From contig JPUR01000215.1 of NCBI GenBank assembly GCA_001321835.1, positions 1 to 21,692 on the forward strand: a stretch of DNA of 21,692 bases. Direction: 5' to 3'. Origin of the DNA: Marinosulfonomonas sp. PRT-SC04. Its GTDB lineage: Bacteria > Pseudomonadota > Alphaproteobacteria > Rhodobacterales > Rhodobacteraceae. Each line of letters opens with the position of its first letter. Position 1 is the first letter of the stretch. Under the pieces are notes generated by a model. That model saw only the letters and a list, made by a program, of their open reading frames with translations, made no database searches and was not told where the DNA came from. Position numbers and translations under genes: made by a program. Below are positions 7,148 to 16,069 of this stretch, in pieces.

Positions 7148-7705
7148 CTATGCTTCTGCCGGTGCGTCAGCAGCCGGTTTGCCAAGAATGTCGGCAACCT
7201 TTTTACCACGACGTTGTGCAACATTGCGCGGGCTGGATTCTTTTTTCAGCCCGTCCATAGTGGCACGGATCATGTTGTATGGGTTCTGCGAGCCCAGCGA
7301 TTTGGACACAACGTCCTTAATGCCGAGCATTTCAAACACAGCGCGCATTGGACCACCGGCAATAATACCAGTCCCCTCAGGCGCCGTACGCATAACCACT
7401 TTGCCAGCGCCGTGACGGCCCTGAATATCATGGTGCAACGTGCGACCTTCGCGCAGTGGCACACGGATCAACTGGCGTTTGGCCTGCTCCGTGGCTTTGC
7501 GAATTGCTTCGGGAACTTCTTTGGCTTTACCTTTGCCAAAGCCGACGCGGCCTTTTTGATCACCAACAACCACAAGAGCTGCGAAGCTGAACCGCTTACC
7601 ACCCTTAACGGTTTTGGAAACCCGGTTGATCGCAACAAGACGATCGGCGAATTCTGGGTTTTCATCGCGATCGCGACGATTACCCCGATTATTATCTCTA
7701 GCCAT
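7148..7705 (-). CDS. rpsE: 30S ribosomal protein S5
   Basis: S5 lies on the solvent side of the small subunit near the message entry pore and affects decoding accuracy. The 185-residue protein has a charged N-terminal extension (about 20 residues rich in Arg, Asp and Asn), the double-stranded RNA-binding fold with [21 protein letters not shown], then the C-terminal domain with [26 protein letters not shown] split over two strands and the [18 protein letters not shown] block. It is longer than E. coli S5 (167), typical of alphaproteobacteria. It follows rplR by 11 nt and precedes rpmD by 12 nt. Confidence 0.98.
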   Translation of the reverse strand: MARDNNRGNRRDRDENPEFADRLVAINRVSKTVKGGKRFSFAALVVVGDQKGRVGFGKGKAKEVPEAIRKATEQAKRQLIRVPLREGRTLHHDIQGRHGAGKVVMRTAPEGTGIIAGGPMRAVFEMLGIKDVVSKSLGSQNPYNMIRATMDGLKKESSPRNVAQRRGKKVADILGKPAADAPAEA

Positions 7706-7716
7706 TCACTCGTCTC

Positions 7717-8076
7717 CTAAAACTTGAGGCCGCCTTCACGGGCAGCGTCGGCCAAGGCCTTAACTTTACCGTGAAAGAGGAAGCCACCGCGATCGAAATA
7801 ACATTCCGATACGTCGGCTTTCTTTGCGCGCTCTGCAATCGCAGCGCCAACTTTGGCGGCTGCTTCGACGTTGTTTTTGCCAACCACACCCAAGGCTTTT
7901 TCCATAGTGGAAGCCGAGGCCAATGTTACGCCATTCACGTCGTCGATCAGCTGAACGCTGATGTTCTTGTTGCTGCGGTGAACAGAAAGGCGAAGACGCC
8001 CGTTCGCATTCTTGCGCAACCTGTTCCGAACGCGCAGGCGGCGTTTCTGAAACAAAACTCTTTTGCTGTTTGCCAT
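7717..8076 (-). CDS. rplR: 50S ribosomal protein L18
   Basis: L18 binds 5S rRNA and, with L5, fixes it in the central protuberance of the large subunit. The 119-residue protein has a basic N-terminal arm ([18 protein letters not shown]) followed by [20 protein letters not shown], the ASAST strand, and the ending [20 protein letters not shown] with GLKF as the last residues. Length and motifs match the family. It follows rplF by 11 nt. Confidence 0.98.
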   Translation of the reverse strand: MANSKRVLFQKRRLRVRNRLRKNANGRLRLSVHRSNKNISVQLIDDVNGVTLASASTMEKALGVVGKNNVEAAAKVGAAIAERAKKADVSECYFDRGGFLFHGKVKALADAAREGGLKF

Positions 8077-8087
8077 ACCCTTGGTCC

Positions 8088-8621
8088 TTACTTCTTCTTG
8101 CCTTCTTTGCGGAAGATATATTCATCTTTGTACTTGATGCCCTTGCCTTTATACGGCTCCGGTTTACGCCAAGCGCGAATTTCTGCTGCAATCTGACCAA
8201 CGCGCTGGCTATCAATGCCCTCGACGATGATTTGAGTTTGCTTAGGAACAGTGACCGTCACATCAGACGGCACGTCAAAGAGAACGTCATGTGAGTAACC
8301 AAGCATCAGTTTCAGGACATCGCCCTGCAAACTTGCCCGATAACCAATACCATTCAGTTCCAGCTCTTTCTTAAAGCCAACTGTCACGCCTGTCACCAAG
8401 TTTGCGATCATTGTGCGGCTCATGCCCCACTGTTGACGCGCGCGCTTGGAAGTTCCGCGTGGCTGAACCGAAACAGTTTCACCGTCAATGGTGAGTGTCA
8501 CGTCGTCCGTTGCTCTGAAGCTAAGCGTGCCTTTTGGCCCCTTAACTTCAATGGTTTGACCCGTCAGAGATGCGCTAACACCAGCTGGCAGATCGACTGC
8601 TTTTTTACCAATTCTCGACAT
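8088..8621 (-). CDS. rplF: 50S ribosomal protein L6
   Basis: L6 is a two-domain protein near the factor-binding centre and the sarcin-ricin loop. The 177-residue product begins [21 protein letters not shown] and has two repeats of the same fold, ending with the signature [20 protein letters not shown] near residues 150-170 and a Lys-rich tail. A longer frame extends to 8687 but runs into rpsH. The chosen ATG has AGGGGA about 5 nt upstream, 10 nt after the rpsH stop, and gives the family length. Confidence 0.97.
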   Translation of the reverse strand: MSRIGKKAVDLPAGVSASLTGQTIEVKGPKGTLSFRATDDVTLTIDGETVSVQPRGTSKRARQQWGMSRTMIANLVTGVTVGFKKELELNGIGYRASLQGDVLKLMLGYSHDVLFDVPSDVTVTVPKQTQIIVEGIDSQRVGQIAAEIRAWRKPEPYKGKGIKYKDEYIFRKEGKKK

Positions 8622-8631
8622 ATCAGTCCCC

Positions 8632-9024
8632 TTAGAATACGGTGCAGAGCACTTCGCCGCCAACATTGGCATTGCGTGCAGCAGCATCCGACATCACGCC
8701 TTTAGACGTGGAGACAATCGAAACACCAAGGCCCTGACGGACGGTTGGGATTTCCTTAACGCCCATGTAAACGCGACGGCCAGGGGTTGAAACCCGACGC
8801 AGTTCACGAATGACAGGGGTGCCATCGAAATATTTCAGGCTAATTTCGATCGCCGGATGGCCATCGGCCCCGGTGGTGGGTTCAAAACCACGAATATAGC
8901 CTTCATCAGCCAGCACTTCCAGCACCCGAGCACGAAGCTTGGAGGCAGGTGTGATGACAGTGGACTTGCCACGCATCTGGGAATTCCGGATACGGGTGAG
9001 CATATCGCCGATAGGATCATTCAT
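8632..9024 (-). CDS. rpsH: 30S ribosomal protein S8
   Basis: S8 binds the central domain of 16S rRNA (helix 21) early in assembly, and in E. coli represses the spc operon by binding its own message. The 130-residue product begins [17 protein letters not shown] and has the C-terminal block [24 protein letters not shown] that includes the RNA-binding STSKG. It lies between rpsN and rplF with 10-12-nt gaps. Whether it acts as a repressor here cannot be seen: no S8-site mimic was recognised near rplX-rplE. Confidence 0.98.
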   Translation of the reverse strand: MNDPIGDMLTRIRNSQMRGKSTVITPASKLRARVLEVLADEGYIRGFEPTTGADGHPAIEISLKYFDGTPVIRELRRVSTPGRRVYMGVKEIPTVRQGLGVSIVSTSKGVMSDAAARNANVGGEVLCTVF

Positions 9025-9036
9025 ATCGTGTCTCCC

Positions 9037-9342
9037 TTACCAGCTCGACTTGACCAAGCCGGGGATCAGGCCAAAAGAGCCAAGTTCCCGCAGCGCGATC
9101 CGCGAAATTTTAAACTTACGGTAGTAAGCATGAGGACGACCCGTCAGCTGACAGCGGTTATGAAGCCGTGTTGCTGATGAATCACGTGGTAGTTTCGCAA
9201 GCTTCAGGGTCGCGTTAAAGCGTTCTTCCATCGGTCTGCTCTCGTCTCTTACGATCTCTTTCAGCGCAGCCCGTTTGGCGGCATATTTAGCCACCAACTT
9301 CTGGCGCTTCAGTTCACGTTCAACCATTGCTTTTTTAGCCAT
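9037..9342 (-). CDS. rpsN: 30S ribosomal protein S14, zinc-independent type
   Basis: S14 is in the head of the small subunit, next to S3, S10 and S19. The 101-residue product is the long form without zinc cysteines: only one Cys is present (HNRC), so no CxxC pair exists. Other signatures are [35 protein letters not shown] and [21 protein letters not shown] read to the end. It starts 10 nt after the rplE stop. The zinc-free type is normal for proteobacteria. Confidence 0.98.
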   Translation of the reverse strand: MAKKAMVERELKRQKLVAKYAAKRAALKEIVRDESRPMEERFNATLKLAKLPRDSSATRLHNRCQLTGRPHAYYRKFKISRIALRELGSFGLIPGLVKSSW

Positions 9343-9352
9343 GTTTTAACTC

Positions 9353-9922
9353 CTACTCGCTCAGACTTACGAAAGGCATGTTAAGTGCTTTCAACAACGC
9401 CTCCCCTTCCGCATCAGTCTTTGCGGTCGTCGCGATTACGATGTCCATTCCCCAGATTTCGTCAACTCTATCATAGTCAACTTCTGGGAATACGATATGC
9501 TCTTTCAAACCCATTGCATAGTTGCCGTTGCCGTCAAACGACTTGGCAGACACGCCGCGAAAATCGCGAACACGTGGCAATGCAACAGTGATCAGGCGGT
9601 CCAGAAATTCGTACATCTGGTTGCCACGCAACGTCACCTTAACACCCAGAGGCATATCTTCGCGAACCCGGAAGGACGCAACAGATTTTTTAGCCTTGGT
9701 GATCACGACCTTCTGGCCAGCGATCGCCGTCAATTCAGCCTCGGCTGATTTGATTTTCTTGGTGTCTTTTACAGTTTCGCCGATGCCCATATTCAGCACG
9801 ATTTTGTCGAGCCGCGGGATCATCATATCGTTCTTGTAAGAGAACTGTTCTTTCAACGCGGCACGAACGGTGTCTTTGTACAGAACCTTCATGCGCGGGG
9901 TGTATTTTGCAACATCAAGCAT
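9353..9922 (-). CDS. rplE: 50S ribosomal protein L5
   Basis: L5 binds 5S rRNA in the central protuberance and touches P-site tRNA and S13. The 189-residue product starts [17 protein letters not shown] and has [49 protein letters not shown] and [15 protein letters not shown]. It is about ten residues longer than E. coli L5. Its ATG shares one base with the rplX stop (TAATG), pointing to translational coupling. Confidence 0.98.
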   Translation of the reverse strand: MLDVAKYTPRMKVLYKDTVRAALKEQFSYKNDMMIPRLDKIVLNMGIGETVKDTKKIKSAEAELTAIAGQKVVITKAKKSVASFRVREDMPLGVKVTLRGNQMYEFLDRLITVALPRVRDFRGVSAKSFDGNGNYAMGLKEHIVFPEVDYDRVDEIWGMDIVIATTAKTDAEGEALLKALNMPFVSLSE

Positions 9923-10227
9923 TATACAGTCTCCCCTGTTGTTTTGGCGAAGCGAACTTTTCTGTCGTCTTCCATACGGAAACCAACGCGAGTTGCCTTG
10001 CCTTTACTATCGATCAACGCCAGATTTGACAGTTGGATTGGCATCGCTTGCGGGATGCGGCCACCTTGTGCGTTCTGGGATTGCTTAACGTGACGGATGG
10101 AAACATTCACACCCTCAACAATGGCTTTGCCGGCAGCTGGGTTCACAGAAGCGATTTCGCCCTCTTTGCCCTTGTCTTTACCGGTCAGCACGACAACCTT
10201 GTCGCCCTTTTTCAACTTAGCAGCCAT
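9922..10227 (-). CDS. rplX: 50S ribosomal protein L24
   Basis: L24 is one of the proteins that start large-subunit assembly and later sits at the peptide tunnel exit. The 101-residue product has a KOW motif near the start ([23 protein letters not shown]), followed by [20 protein letters not shown] and the ending [20 protein letters not shown]. It lies 1 nt after the rplN stop, and its GGAGG lies inside the end of rplN, so translation of the two is likely coupled. Confidence 0.98.
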   Translation of the reverse strand: MAAKLKKGDKVVVLTGKDKGKEGEIASVNPAAGKAIVEGVNVSIRHVKQSQNAQGGRIPQAMPIQLSNLALIDSKGKATRVGFRMEDDRKVRFAKTTGETV

Positions 10228-10228
10228 G

Positions 10229-10597
10229 TTACAGAACCTCCGGAGCGAGCGAGATGATCTTCATGAAGTTCTTCGCGCGCAACTCACGACATACTGGCCC
10301 AAAGATGCGGGTGCCCAGCGGCTCGTTGTTGTTGTTCAGGATAACAGCCGCATTGGTATCAAAACGGATGGCTGTACCGTCTGGACGACGGATTTCTTTG
10401 GCGGTGCGTACGACGACGGCCTTACGGACGTCACCCTTCTTTACGCGACCGCGCGGGATGGCTTCTTTAACCGAAACGACAATGATGTCGCCTACGGATG
10501 CGTATCTACGCTTGGAACCACCCAGAACCTTGATGCACTGAACACGGCGTGCGCCGCTGTTGTCAGCAACTTCAAGATTGGTCTGCATCTGGATCAT
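10229..10597 (-). CDS. rplN: 50S ribosomal protein L14
   Basis: L14 lies on the subunit interface, forms bridge B8 and is the docking site of the silencing factor RsfS. The 122-residue product begins [28 protein letters not shown] and has the basic block [15 protein letters not shown] and [19 protein letters not shown]. The length is exactly typical. In E. coli it opens the spc operon; here it follows rpsQ by 72 bp, and a small hairpin with a GGCA/TGCC core lies in that gap about 25 nt before the start. No separate promoter was recognised. Confidence 0.98.
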   Translation of the reverse strand: MIQMQTNLEVADNSGARRVQCIKVLGGSKRRYASVGDIIVVSVKEAIPRGRVKKGDVRKAVVVRTAKEIRRPDGTAIRFDTNAAVILNNNNEPLGTRIFGPVCRELRAKNFMKIISLAPEVL

Positions 10598-10669
10598 TTG
10601 ATGTCTCCCGACCTTTGGGGGGCATTATTGCCTATTCCCCAGGGTTTCGCTTAACTAAAAAGCAGTGGC

Positions 10670-10900
10670 TTACTCGGCCAGAACTTCCCAGCGTTTCGTC
10701 TTCGAAATTGGCTTACATTCTTGAATGCGAACTTTGTCACCAACCTTAAAAGTGTTGTTTTCATCGTGAGCCCGATATTTCTTGGACTTACGGATGGTTT
10801 TTTTCAGAACAGGGTGCGTAAAGCGACGTTCAACAGAAACCGTTACGGTTTGCTCGTTTTGGTTGCTGGTTACGGTGCCAGTAAGGATACGTTTGGGCAT
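10670..10900 (-). CDS. rpsQ: 30S ribosomal protein S17
   Basis: S17 binds the 5' domain of 16S rRNA early in assembly. The 76-residue product is an OB-fold protein: [26 protein letters not shown], then [21 protein letters not shown], then [19 protein letters not shown]. It starts 12 nt after the rpmC stop. Length is close to the family's (about 80). The identification is secure. Confidence 0.98.
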   Translation of the reverse strand: MPKRILTGTVTSNQNEQTVTVSVERRFTHPVLKKTIRKSKKYRAHDENNTFKVGDKVRIQECKPISKTKRWEVLAE

Positions 10901-10912
10901 ATTACTAGGCTC

Positions 10913-11119
10913 CTATTCTTCAGCAGCTGCAGCGGCAGCTTTTTGGTTGAGAATTGTTTTGACACGGGCTGCATCACGGCGAGCCGCACGCATACGCGCA
11001 GTGCCTTCCATTTGGCCAGTGGCCTGCTGGAAGCGCAAGTTAAACGATTCCTTTTTCAGGTTCGCCAGCTCATCTTTGAGCTGGTCTGGCGTTTTATCTC
11101 TTAGTTCATTGGCGTTCAT
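10913..11119 (-). CDS. rpmC: 50S ribosomal protein L29
   Basis: L29 is a two-helix protein at the tunnel exit, beside L23, where signal recognition particle and trigger factor dock. The 68-residue product starts [26 protein letters not shown] and contains [11 protein letters not shown], with an Ala-rich acidic tail. A longer frame runs to 11224 but has no family match. The chosen ATG is preceded by AAGGAAAAAGG. A 516-bp gap and a strong terminator separate it from rplP, so it probably begins a new transcription unit, unlike the E. coli arrangement where rplP and rpmC are adjacent. Confidence 0.96.
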   Translation of the reverse strand: MNANELRDKTPDQLKDELANLKKESFNLRFQQATGQMEGTARMRAARRDAARVKTILNQKAAAAAAEE

Positions 11120-11202
11120 CGCCTTTTTCCTTCTTTTCAACATCACCGGCGGGCCCAATATTGGGTCACCCTGATTCCAGTGGAGTGCGTGGTGAAGATG
11201 TT

Positions 11203-11231
11203 CCAATAAGCCCCAATAGGGCATAAGGCAA
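11203..11231 (-). promoter_or_regulatory. Weak candidate promoter for rpmC onward
   Basis: TTGCCT and TATTGG are 17 nt apart, about 84 nt upstream of the rpmC ATG. The match to consensus is four and three of six. It is proposed mainly because a terminator lies upstream and highly expressed genes lie downstream. Confidence 0.25.
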
Positions 11232-11335
11232 GGGGTGATTTAGAATCTCGCATCGTCTTGTGGATCGTCACTGCGCCACAGCGTACATCAATCAGTCGAT
11301 GCGTCACTTTACGCCTCAGATTTCAAACACTCACT

Positions 11336-11513
11336 TGAGCATAAACAAGGGCGCCGGAATACGGAGACAGAGCCAAACCTCGCTCCCAGCGTCACCATGT
11401 AGGTTCGACACCGTGACGCTCCGCAGCAGAATAAATCATCAGGTGAAGCAATTATGAATTGGGTGGAGATGTCTTGAGTTGCCACCCCGAGCCTGACACG
11501 GGGTCTGTTTTTT
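11336..11513 (+). ncRNA. Possible plus-strand small RNA in the rplP-rpmC gap
   Basis: TTGAGC (from 11336), a 17-nt spacer and AATACG form a weak promoter-like pair. About 100 nt later a plus-strand terminator-like element follows: ACCCCG (11484-11489) pairs with CGGGGT (11499-11504) and is followed by CTG and six T (11508-11513). Between them, AGCGTCAC and GTGACGCT (11388-11395, 11413-11420) form an 8-bp stem with a 17-nt loop. GGGTGG (11461-11466) can pair instead with CCACCC (11482-11487), which overlaps the terminator stem. Expression is not shown by the sequence; this is a low-confidence proposal. Confidence 0.2.
11484..11513 (+). terminator. Plus-strand terminator-like palindrome
   Basis: A 6-bp GC-rich stem with a 9-nt loop is followed by six T on the plus strand. 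No plus-strand gene precedes it. It may instead be a remnant of a dispersed palindromic repeat, since its core reads like a short repeat unit. Confidence 0.4.
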
Positions 11514-11524
11514 GATTGCGATAC

Positions 11525-11553
11525 AAAAAACCCCGCCAGAAACTGACGGGGTT
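11525..11553 (-). terminator. Strong intrinsic terminator after rplP
   Basis: Arms AACCCCGTCAG and CTGGCGGGGTT form an 11-bp stem with one wobble pair and a 3-nt loop, followed by six T on the minus strand. It starts 82 nt past the rplP stop. It interrupts what is a single S10 operon in many bacteria. Confidence 0.9.
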
Positions 11554-11635
11554 CTCTATTTAGCTGATGGACGGCTTGCAGGTTTTCTTTCAAAACCCGC
11601 TACACCGCACCGCTACAATCTTCGATTGTTGCGAT

Positions 11636-12049
11636 TTACCAATCTTCGCGGACGATCGTGCGGGTTTTCACCGGCAGTTTCATCGCAGCAAGACGCAACG
11701 CTTCACGCGCAACAGTATCGCTCACACCATCAATTTCAAACAGCACGCGGCCAGGTTTAACCTTAGCGGCCCAGAAATCGACAGAACCCTTACCTTTACC
11801 CATCCGAACTTCGGTTGGCTTAGAGGTCACAGGTGTGTCTGGGAAAATACGGATCCAGACACGGCCCTGACGTTTCATGTGACGGGTCATCGCACGACGT
11901 GCCGCCTCAATTTGACGGGCTGTGATGCGCTCTGGCTCAATGGTTTTCAGACCATATGTGCCAAAGTTTAGGGTGGTGCCGCCTTTTGCTTCGCCGCGAA
12001 TACGGCCTTTGTGCATTTTGCGGAATTTAGTACGTTTTGGTTGTAGCAT
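11636..12049 (-). CDS. rplP: 50S ribosomal protein L16
   Basis: L16 lies at the A-site tRNA elbow and is needed late in subunit assembly. The 137-residue product starts [19 protein letters not shown] and has [21 protein letters not shown], then [16 protein letters not shown] and [13 protein letters not shown]. The Arg in the RMGKGKG segment corresponds to the one hydroxylated in E. coli L16. It follows rpsC by 12 nt. It is the last gene before an intrinsic terminator. Confidence 0.98.
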   Translation of the reverse strand: MLQPKRTKFRKMHKGRIRGEAKGGTTLNFGTYGLKTIEPERITARQIEAARRAMTRHMKRQGRVWIRIFPDTPVTSKPTEVRMGKGKGSVDFWAAKVKPGRVLFEIDGVSDTVAREALRLAAMKLPVKTRTIVREDW

Positions 12050-12061
12050 CTATCATACTCC

Positions 12062-12769
12062 CTAACGACGGCCGCCAGCACCACGAGGTGCAGGGCCTTG
12101 CTGGAGTTGCTCTAACCTACGATCACGCGCCTGTGGATCGTGCTCCATGATCTCACCTTTGAAGATCCAGACTTTGATCCCGATGATGCCATAAGCAGTC
12201 ATCGCTTCAGCGTGTGCGTAGTCGATATCGGCGCGCAGCGTGTGCAGCGGAACCCGACCTTCGCGGTACCATTCGGTACGGGCAATCTCGGCACCGCCAA
12301 GACGACCAGCAACGTTCACACGAATGCCAAGGGCACCCATACGCATGGTGGTTTGAACCGAACGTTTCATCGCACGTCGGAACGAAACACGACGCTCCAG
12401 CTGTTGTGCAATGTTTTCAGCAACCAGTACTGCGTCCATTTCAGGTTTGCGAACTTCGACAATGTTCAGGTGCAATTCGCTGTCGGTCATCGCGGCCAGT
12501 TTCTTACGCAGAGTTTCGATGTCTGCGCCTTTCTTGCCGATGATAACGCCAGGACGTGCGGTGTGAACCGTAACGCGGCATTTCTTGTGCGGACGCTCAA
12601 TGATCACACGACTGATACCAGCCAGTTTGCAATCATCTTTGATGAACGCGCGCATTTTGATATCTTCCAGCAGAAGATTACCGAAGTCTTTGGATTCCGC
12701 ATACCAGCGGCTGTCCCAAGTACGGTTGATCTGCAGGCGCATACCAATTGGATTAATCTTTTGACCCAT
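12062..12769 (-). CDS. rpsC: 30S ribosomal protein S3
   Basis: S3 helps form the message entry tunnel and has message-unwinding activity with S4 and S5. The 235-residue product begins [20 protein letters not shown]. It has the type II KH motif [12 protein letters not shown] (residues 74-85), the [18 protein letters not shown] segment and [14 protein letters not shown] near the C-terminus, then a Gly/Arg-rich tail. Its ATG shares one base with the rplV stop (TAATG), indicating coupling. Length matches the family. Confidence 0.98.
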   Translation of the reverse strand: MGQKINPIGMRLQINRTWDSRWYAESKDFGNLLLEDIKMRAFIKDDCKLAGISRVIIERPHKKCRVTVHTARPGVIIGKKGADIETLRKKLAAMTDSELHLNIVEVRKPEMDAVLVAENIAQQLERRVSFRRAMKRSVQTTMRMGALGIRVNVAGRLGGAEIARTEWYREGRVPLHTLRADIDYAHAEAMTAYGIIGIKVWIFKGEIMEHDPQARDRRLEQLQQGPAPRGAGGRR

Positions 12770-13149
12770 TACGATTGCTCCTCAACTTGACGAACCAAGA
12801 TAGTCAGCTCGGAAAATGGTTTCAAGATCTTGCCAAACCGACCACGAGCGCGAGGGCGCCCACGTTTCAGTGTCAAATTCTTGCCGGTATAAGCTTCGGC
12901 AACAATCAACTCATCAACATCTAGGTTGTGGTTGTTTTCAGCGTTCGCAATTGCCGACTGAAGACATTTCTTCACATCTGCAGCGATCCGTTTTTTAGAA
13001 AATGTCAGGTCTGTTAGGGCCTGGCCAACTTTCTTGCCACGGATCAGTTGCGCGACCAAGTTCAATTTTTGCTGCGAGGTACGAAGCATTTTGACTTTCG
13101 CCATTGCCTCGTTGTCAGCCACGCGGCGTGCGTTTTTTTGCTTACTCAT
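12769..13149 (-). CDS. rplV: 50S ribosomal protein L22
   Basis: L22 spans the large subunit and its beta-hairpin lines the peptide tunnel constriction where macrolides bind. The 126-residue product starts [25 protein letters not shown] and has [15 protein letters not shown], then [15 protein letters not shown] and the hairpin tip sequence [14 protein letters not shown]. The frame is open to 13221, but those codons lie inside rpsS. The chosen start follows the rpsS stop by 4 nt, with AGGG upstream, and agrees with the family's start. Confidence 0.96.
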   Translation of the reverse strand: MSKQKNARRVADNEAMAKVKMLRTSQQKLNLVAQLIRGKKVGQALTDLTFSKKRIAADVKKCLQSAIANAENNHNLDVDELIVAEAYTGKNLTLKRGRPRARGRFGKILKPFSELTILVRQVEEQS

Positions 13150-13153
13150 GACC

Positions 13154-13432
13154 CTACTTCCGCTTCGCTTTTTTATCGGCGGCATGACCATGGTATGTCC
13201 GAGTTGGTGAATACTCACCAAACTTCTGACCGATCATATCTTCCGATATGTTGACGGGGATGTGTTTACGGCCGTTATAAACGCCAAACGTCAAACCCAC
13301 AAACTGGGGCAAGATGGTTGAGCGACGCGACCAAATTTTGATAACTTCTTTGCGACCAGATTCGCGCGATGCTTCGGCTTTCTTAAGCACATAACCATCG
13401 ACAAACGGGCCTTTCCATACAGAACGTGCCAT
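13154..13432 (-). CDS. rpsS: 30S ribosomal protein S19
   Basis: S19 is in the head of the small subunit and forms a complex with S13 near the A-site finger. The 92-residue product has [18 protein letters not shown], then [30 protein letters not shown] split by normal strands, then [27 protein letters not shown] at the end. It follows rplB by 3 nt. Length is exactly typical. Confidence 0.98.
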   Translation of the reverse strand: MARSVWKGPFVDGYVLKKAEASRESGRKEVIKIWSRRSTILPQFVGLTFGVYNGRKHIPVNISEDMIGQKFGEYSPTRTYHGHAADKKAKRK

Positions 13433-13435
13433 ACT

Positions 13436-14278
13436 CTAACGTCCCTTCTTCTTGGCGTGACGCGACCGGATGATCAGGCGGCTAGACGCTTTTTTCTTAT
13501 TACGGGTGCGAGCACCTTTGGTTGGCTTGCCCCAAGGCGAAACCGGGTGACGACCACCGGACGTACGACCCTCACCACCACCATGCGGGTGATCGACGGG
13601 GTTCATTACAACACCACGTACAGAGGGGCGGATGCCCTTGTGGCGGTTACGGCCAGCTTTACCGAGGTTTTGGTTGGAGTTGTCAGGGTTAGATACAGCA
13701 CCAACGGTACACATACATTCCTGACGCACCATGCGCAGCTCGCCCGAAGACAAGCGAATTTGCGCATACCCACCATCACGACCAACAAACTGAGCATATG
13801 TGCCAGCAGCGCGAGCGATTTGCCCACCCTTACCAGCCTTAAGCTCGATGTTGTGGATGATTGTACCAATTGGCAGACCCGTGAAGGGCATCGCATTGCC
13901 AGGTTTCACGTCAGCCTTGGCTGATGCGATCACCTTGCCACCAATAGCAAGGCGCTGTGGCGCGATGATATAGGCTTGCTCGCCATCTTCATACTTGATC
14001 AGTGCGATGAAGGCCGTCCGGTTCGGATCATATTCGATCCGTTCAACCGTAGCCGAAACATCAAATTTCGTGCGTTTGAAATCAATAATCCGGTACAGAC
14101 GCTTTGCGCCCCCACCTTTGCGACGCATCGTAATCCGTCCGGTATTGTTCCGGCCGCCATGTTTGCTCAAACCCTCTGTGAGAGTTTTAACAGGACGTCC
14201 TTTCCAAAGCTCCGAACGGTCGATCAGAACCAACCCACGTTGGCCTGGCGTCGTCGGTTTATACGACTTTAATGCCAT
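13436..14278 (-). CDS. rplB: 50S ribosomal protein L2
   Basis: L2 is required for subunit association and supports the peptidyl transferase centre. The 280-residue product begins [25 protein letters not shown]. It has [26 protein letters not shown] in variant form ([15 protein letters not shown]), and the C-terminal signature [20 protein letters not shown], whose His corresponds to the conserved peptidyl-transferase His229 of E. coli. It is separated from rplW by a 138-bp gap with a perfect hairpin, a larger separation than at neighbouring junctions. Confidence 0.98.
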   Translation of the reverse strand: MALKSYKPTTPGQRGLVLIDRSELWKGRPVKTLTEGLSKHGGRNNTGRITMRRKGGGAKRLYRIIDFKRTKFDVSATVERIEYDPNRTAFIALIKYEDGEQAYIIAPQRLAIGGKVIASAKADVKPGNAMPFTGLPIGTIIHNIELKAGKGGQIARAAGTYAQFVGRDGGYAQIRLSSGELRMVRQECMCTVGAVSNPDNSNQNLGKAGRNRHKGIRPSVRGVVMNPVDHPHGGGEGRTSGGRHPVSPWGKPTKGARTRNKKKASSRLIIRSRHAKKKGR

Positions 14279-14338
14279 GCTTTCTGTCTTCCGTTAGCTT
14301 TGAGGCCCACAAGCGGTGCAGACCTCGGTTACAATGCA

Positions 14339-14393
14339 AGCCGGATTTACGGCTCGGGTAAAATGGCCTCAGCCCCGATAAATCGGGGCTGAG
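14339..14393 (-). other. Perfect hairpin in the rplW-rplB gap
   Basis: CTCAGCCCCGA (14368-14378) and TCGGGGCTGAG (14383-14393) form a perfect 11-bp stem with a 4-nt loop. GGCCATTTTACC follows on the minus strand, with only four T. A second 5-bp stem (AGCCG/CGGCT, 14339-14354) lies downstream. The stem is as strong as the terminators of the window but its T-tract is poor, so partial termination, RNase processing or message protection are the options. Confidence 0.6.
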
Positions 14394-14416
14394 ATCGTAG
14401 ATTCGTTGCTTTACTA

Positions 14417-14713
14417 TCAGAGGCCTGTGGAGACGTCGATAGTGTTTCCCTCTTCGAGAGTAACATAAGCTTTTTTAACGTCTTTGCGCTTGCCAATCTG
14501 TCCTTTGAACCGCTTGGATTTGCCTTTGGTGATGGTCGTATTCACGGCCTTCACTTTGACCCCAAACAGGCTTTCAACAGCCTCTTTGATTTGCGGTTTA
14601 TTGGCATCAATCGCCACTTCAAAAACAACAGCGTTTTGCTCGGAAGCATTCGTTGCTTTTTCGGTGATGATCGGCTTGCGGATCACGTCGTAATGTTCTG
14701 CCTTCGCGCTCAT
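14417..14713 (-). CDS. rplW: 50S ribosomal protein L23
   Basis: L23 is at the tunnel exit and is the main docking site of trigger factor and signal recognition particle. The 98-residue product has [19 protein letters not shown], then [25 protein letters not shown], then [22 protein letters not shown] split over the usual loop. Its ATG overlaps the rplD stop by 4 nt (ATGA). Length agrees with the family. A 138-bp gap follows it. Confidence 0.98.
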   Translation of the reverse strand: MSAKAEHYDVIRKPIITEKATNASEQNAVVFEVAIDANKPQIKEAVESLFGVKVKAVNTTITKGKSKRFKGQIGKRKDVKKAYVTLEEGNTIDVSTGL

Positions 14714-15330
14714 TTCAGTCGAGCCTCCAGTGCTTCGACACCTGCTTTGGTCAACACAAGGGTGTCGCGTTTCAGGATGTCATAAACATTTGCGCCCTGT
14801 GAAGGCAGGATATCCAGACCTTCAATGTTACGAGCTGCTTTGGCAAAGTTTTCACATACCTCAGCACCATCGATAATCAGCGCGCGCTTCCAGCCCAGTT
14901 CCTTGATCGTCTTAGCCAGAGCTGAAGTTTTTGAATCCTTCAGATCAGCGGTGTCGATCACAACCAGTTCACCCGCGAATGCCTTTGCAGACAGCGCGTG
15001 CTTCAGGCCGAGTTTGCGGAATTTCTTCGTCAACTCATGGCCGTGGCTGCGTGGTGTTGGGCCCTTGTAAACGCCACCACCGCGAAAGATCGGTGCAGAA
15101 CGAGCACCGTGACGAGCGCCACCGGTACCTTTCTGACGATAGATCTTCTTGGTCGAGTAGCTTACTTCGGAACGAGTCTTCACCTTGTGGGTGCCGGCTT
15201 GTGCGTTGTTACGCTGCCAGCGCACCACACGGTGCAAGATGTCGGCACGTGGTTCCAGCGCGAAGATCTCGTCACCGAGTTCTACAGTGCCGGCCTTTTT
15301 ACCGTCAAGTTTGATCACGTCGATTTTCAT
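14710..15330 (-). CDS. rplD: 50S ribosomal protein L4
   Basis: L4 lines the peptide tunnel with L22, and in E. coli also represses the S10 operon through its leader. The 206-residue product has the long extended loop with [26 protein letters not shown] (two adjacent blocks), then [25 protein letters not shown], and a C-terminal globular domain with LVVIDTADL. It overlaps both neighbours by 4 nt (rplC and rplW), so translation is coupled. No E. coli-like S10 leader was recognised, although a strong hairpin precedes rpsJ. Confidence 0.98.
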   Translation of the reverse strand: MKIDVIKLDGKKAGTVELGDEIFALEPRADILHRVVRWQRNNAQAGTHKVKTRSEVSYSTKKIYRQKGTGGARHGARSAPIFRGGGVYKGPTPRSHGHELTKKFRKLGLKHALSAKAFAGELVVIDTADLKDSKTSALAKTIKELGWKRALIIDGAEVCENFAKAARNIEGLDILPSQGANVYDILKRDTLVLTKAGVEALEARLK

Positions 15331-16055
15331 GCGTCATCTCCCTCTTTTACAGCTGGAGCTTCAACTGCAGCTTCTTTTACAGCAGACCGCAGTGCAGCAG
15401 GGTAAACAAGATTTTCAGGGGTCGGCTTCTTAACCGCATCCTTCAATGTCACCCAACCACCTTTGGAACCTGGAACCGCGCCTTTGACCATGATCAAGCC
15501 ACGGTCAGCATCGGTGCGAACAACTTCAAGATTTTGCGTGGTGATACGGGCAGCACCCATATGACCAGCCATTTTCTTGCCTTTGAACACTTTGCCAGGA
15601 TCCTGACATTGGCCGGTAGAGCCGTGCGATCTGTGAGAGACCGAAACACCGTGCGTTGCACGAAGACCTTTAAAGTTGTGACGCTTCATAGCCCCCGCGA
15701 AACCTTTACCAATCGAGGTGCCAGTTACGTCAACGTATTGGCCCTCAAAGTAATGATCCGCGATGATTTCTTCGCCAACTTCAATCAGGTTTTCAGGGGT
15801 GACCCGGAATTCCGCAATCTTGCGTTTCGGCTCGACTTTAGCGGCTGCAAAGTGACCGCGCATCGCTTTTGAAACGCGCTTAACTTTGGCAGTGCCTGTG
15901 CCCAGCTGAACAGCTGTATAGCCATCTTTTTCAACCGTGCGGGTTGCAACAACCTGCAGGTTATCGAGTTGCAGAACAGTGACAGGTATCTGCCGGCCAT
16001 CCTCCATGAAAAGACGGGTCATGCCCATCTTTTTCGCAATTACACCAGAGCGCAT
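15327..16055 (-). CDS. rplC: 50S ribosomal protein L3
   Basis: L3 binds near the 3' end of 23S rRNA, begins large-subunit assembly and reaches toward the peptidyl transferase centre. The 242-residue product begins [21 protein letters not shown] and has [34 protein letters not shown] and KKMAGHMGA. The Gln in the TGQ-Q-PG region corresponds to the one methylated by PrmB in E. coli. The tail of about 30 residues, rich in Ala, Val and Glu, is an alphaproteobacterial extension; E. coli L3 has 209 residues. It follows rpsJ by 14 nt and overlaps rplD by 4. Confidence 0.98.
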   Translation of the reverse strand: MRSGVIAKKMGMTRLFMEDGRQIPVTVLQLDNLQVVATRTVEKDGYTAVQLGTGTAKVKRVSKAMRGHFAAAKVEPKRKIAEFRVTPENLIEVGEEIIADHYFEGQYVDVTGTSIGKGFAGAMKRHNFKGLRATHGVSVSHRSHGSTGQCQDPGKVFKGKKMAGHMGAARITTQNLEVVRTDADRGLIMVKGAVPGSKGGWVTLKDAVKKPTPENLVYPAALRSAVKEAAVEAPAVKEGDDA

Positions 16056-16069
16056 CTATTTCTGCCCCC

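Larger units (their letters stand above)
11120..11635. other. 516-bp non-coding gap between rplP and rpmC
   Basis: No convincing gene is present. The 94-residue minus frame at 11309-11593 crosses the rplP terminator and has no recognised motif. Structures seen are the rplP terminator (11525-11553), an accompanying palindrome (11484-11504), an 8-bp inverted repeat (11388-11420), a perfect 12-bp palindrome CCCAATATTGGG (11154-11165) and two more CCAATA words nearby (11203-11208 and 11213-11218). A minus-strand promoter for rpmC must exist if the terminator works. The best match is TTGCCT (11231-11226), 17 nt, TATTGG (11208-11203), which is weak. Confidence 0.7.

Noticed and set aside
11389..11425. 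GGTTCGA word resembling a tRNA T-arm
   Set aside because: The five bases on each side do not pair, and no acceptor, D or anticodon stem can be built around it.
11309..11593. 94-residue minus-strand frame in the rplP-rpmC gap
   Set aside because: It runs through the rplP terminator, has no recognised motif, no clear ribosome site and Cys/Arg-rich composition unlike its neighbours.
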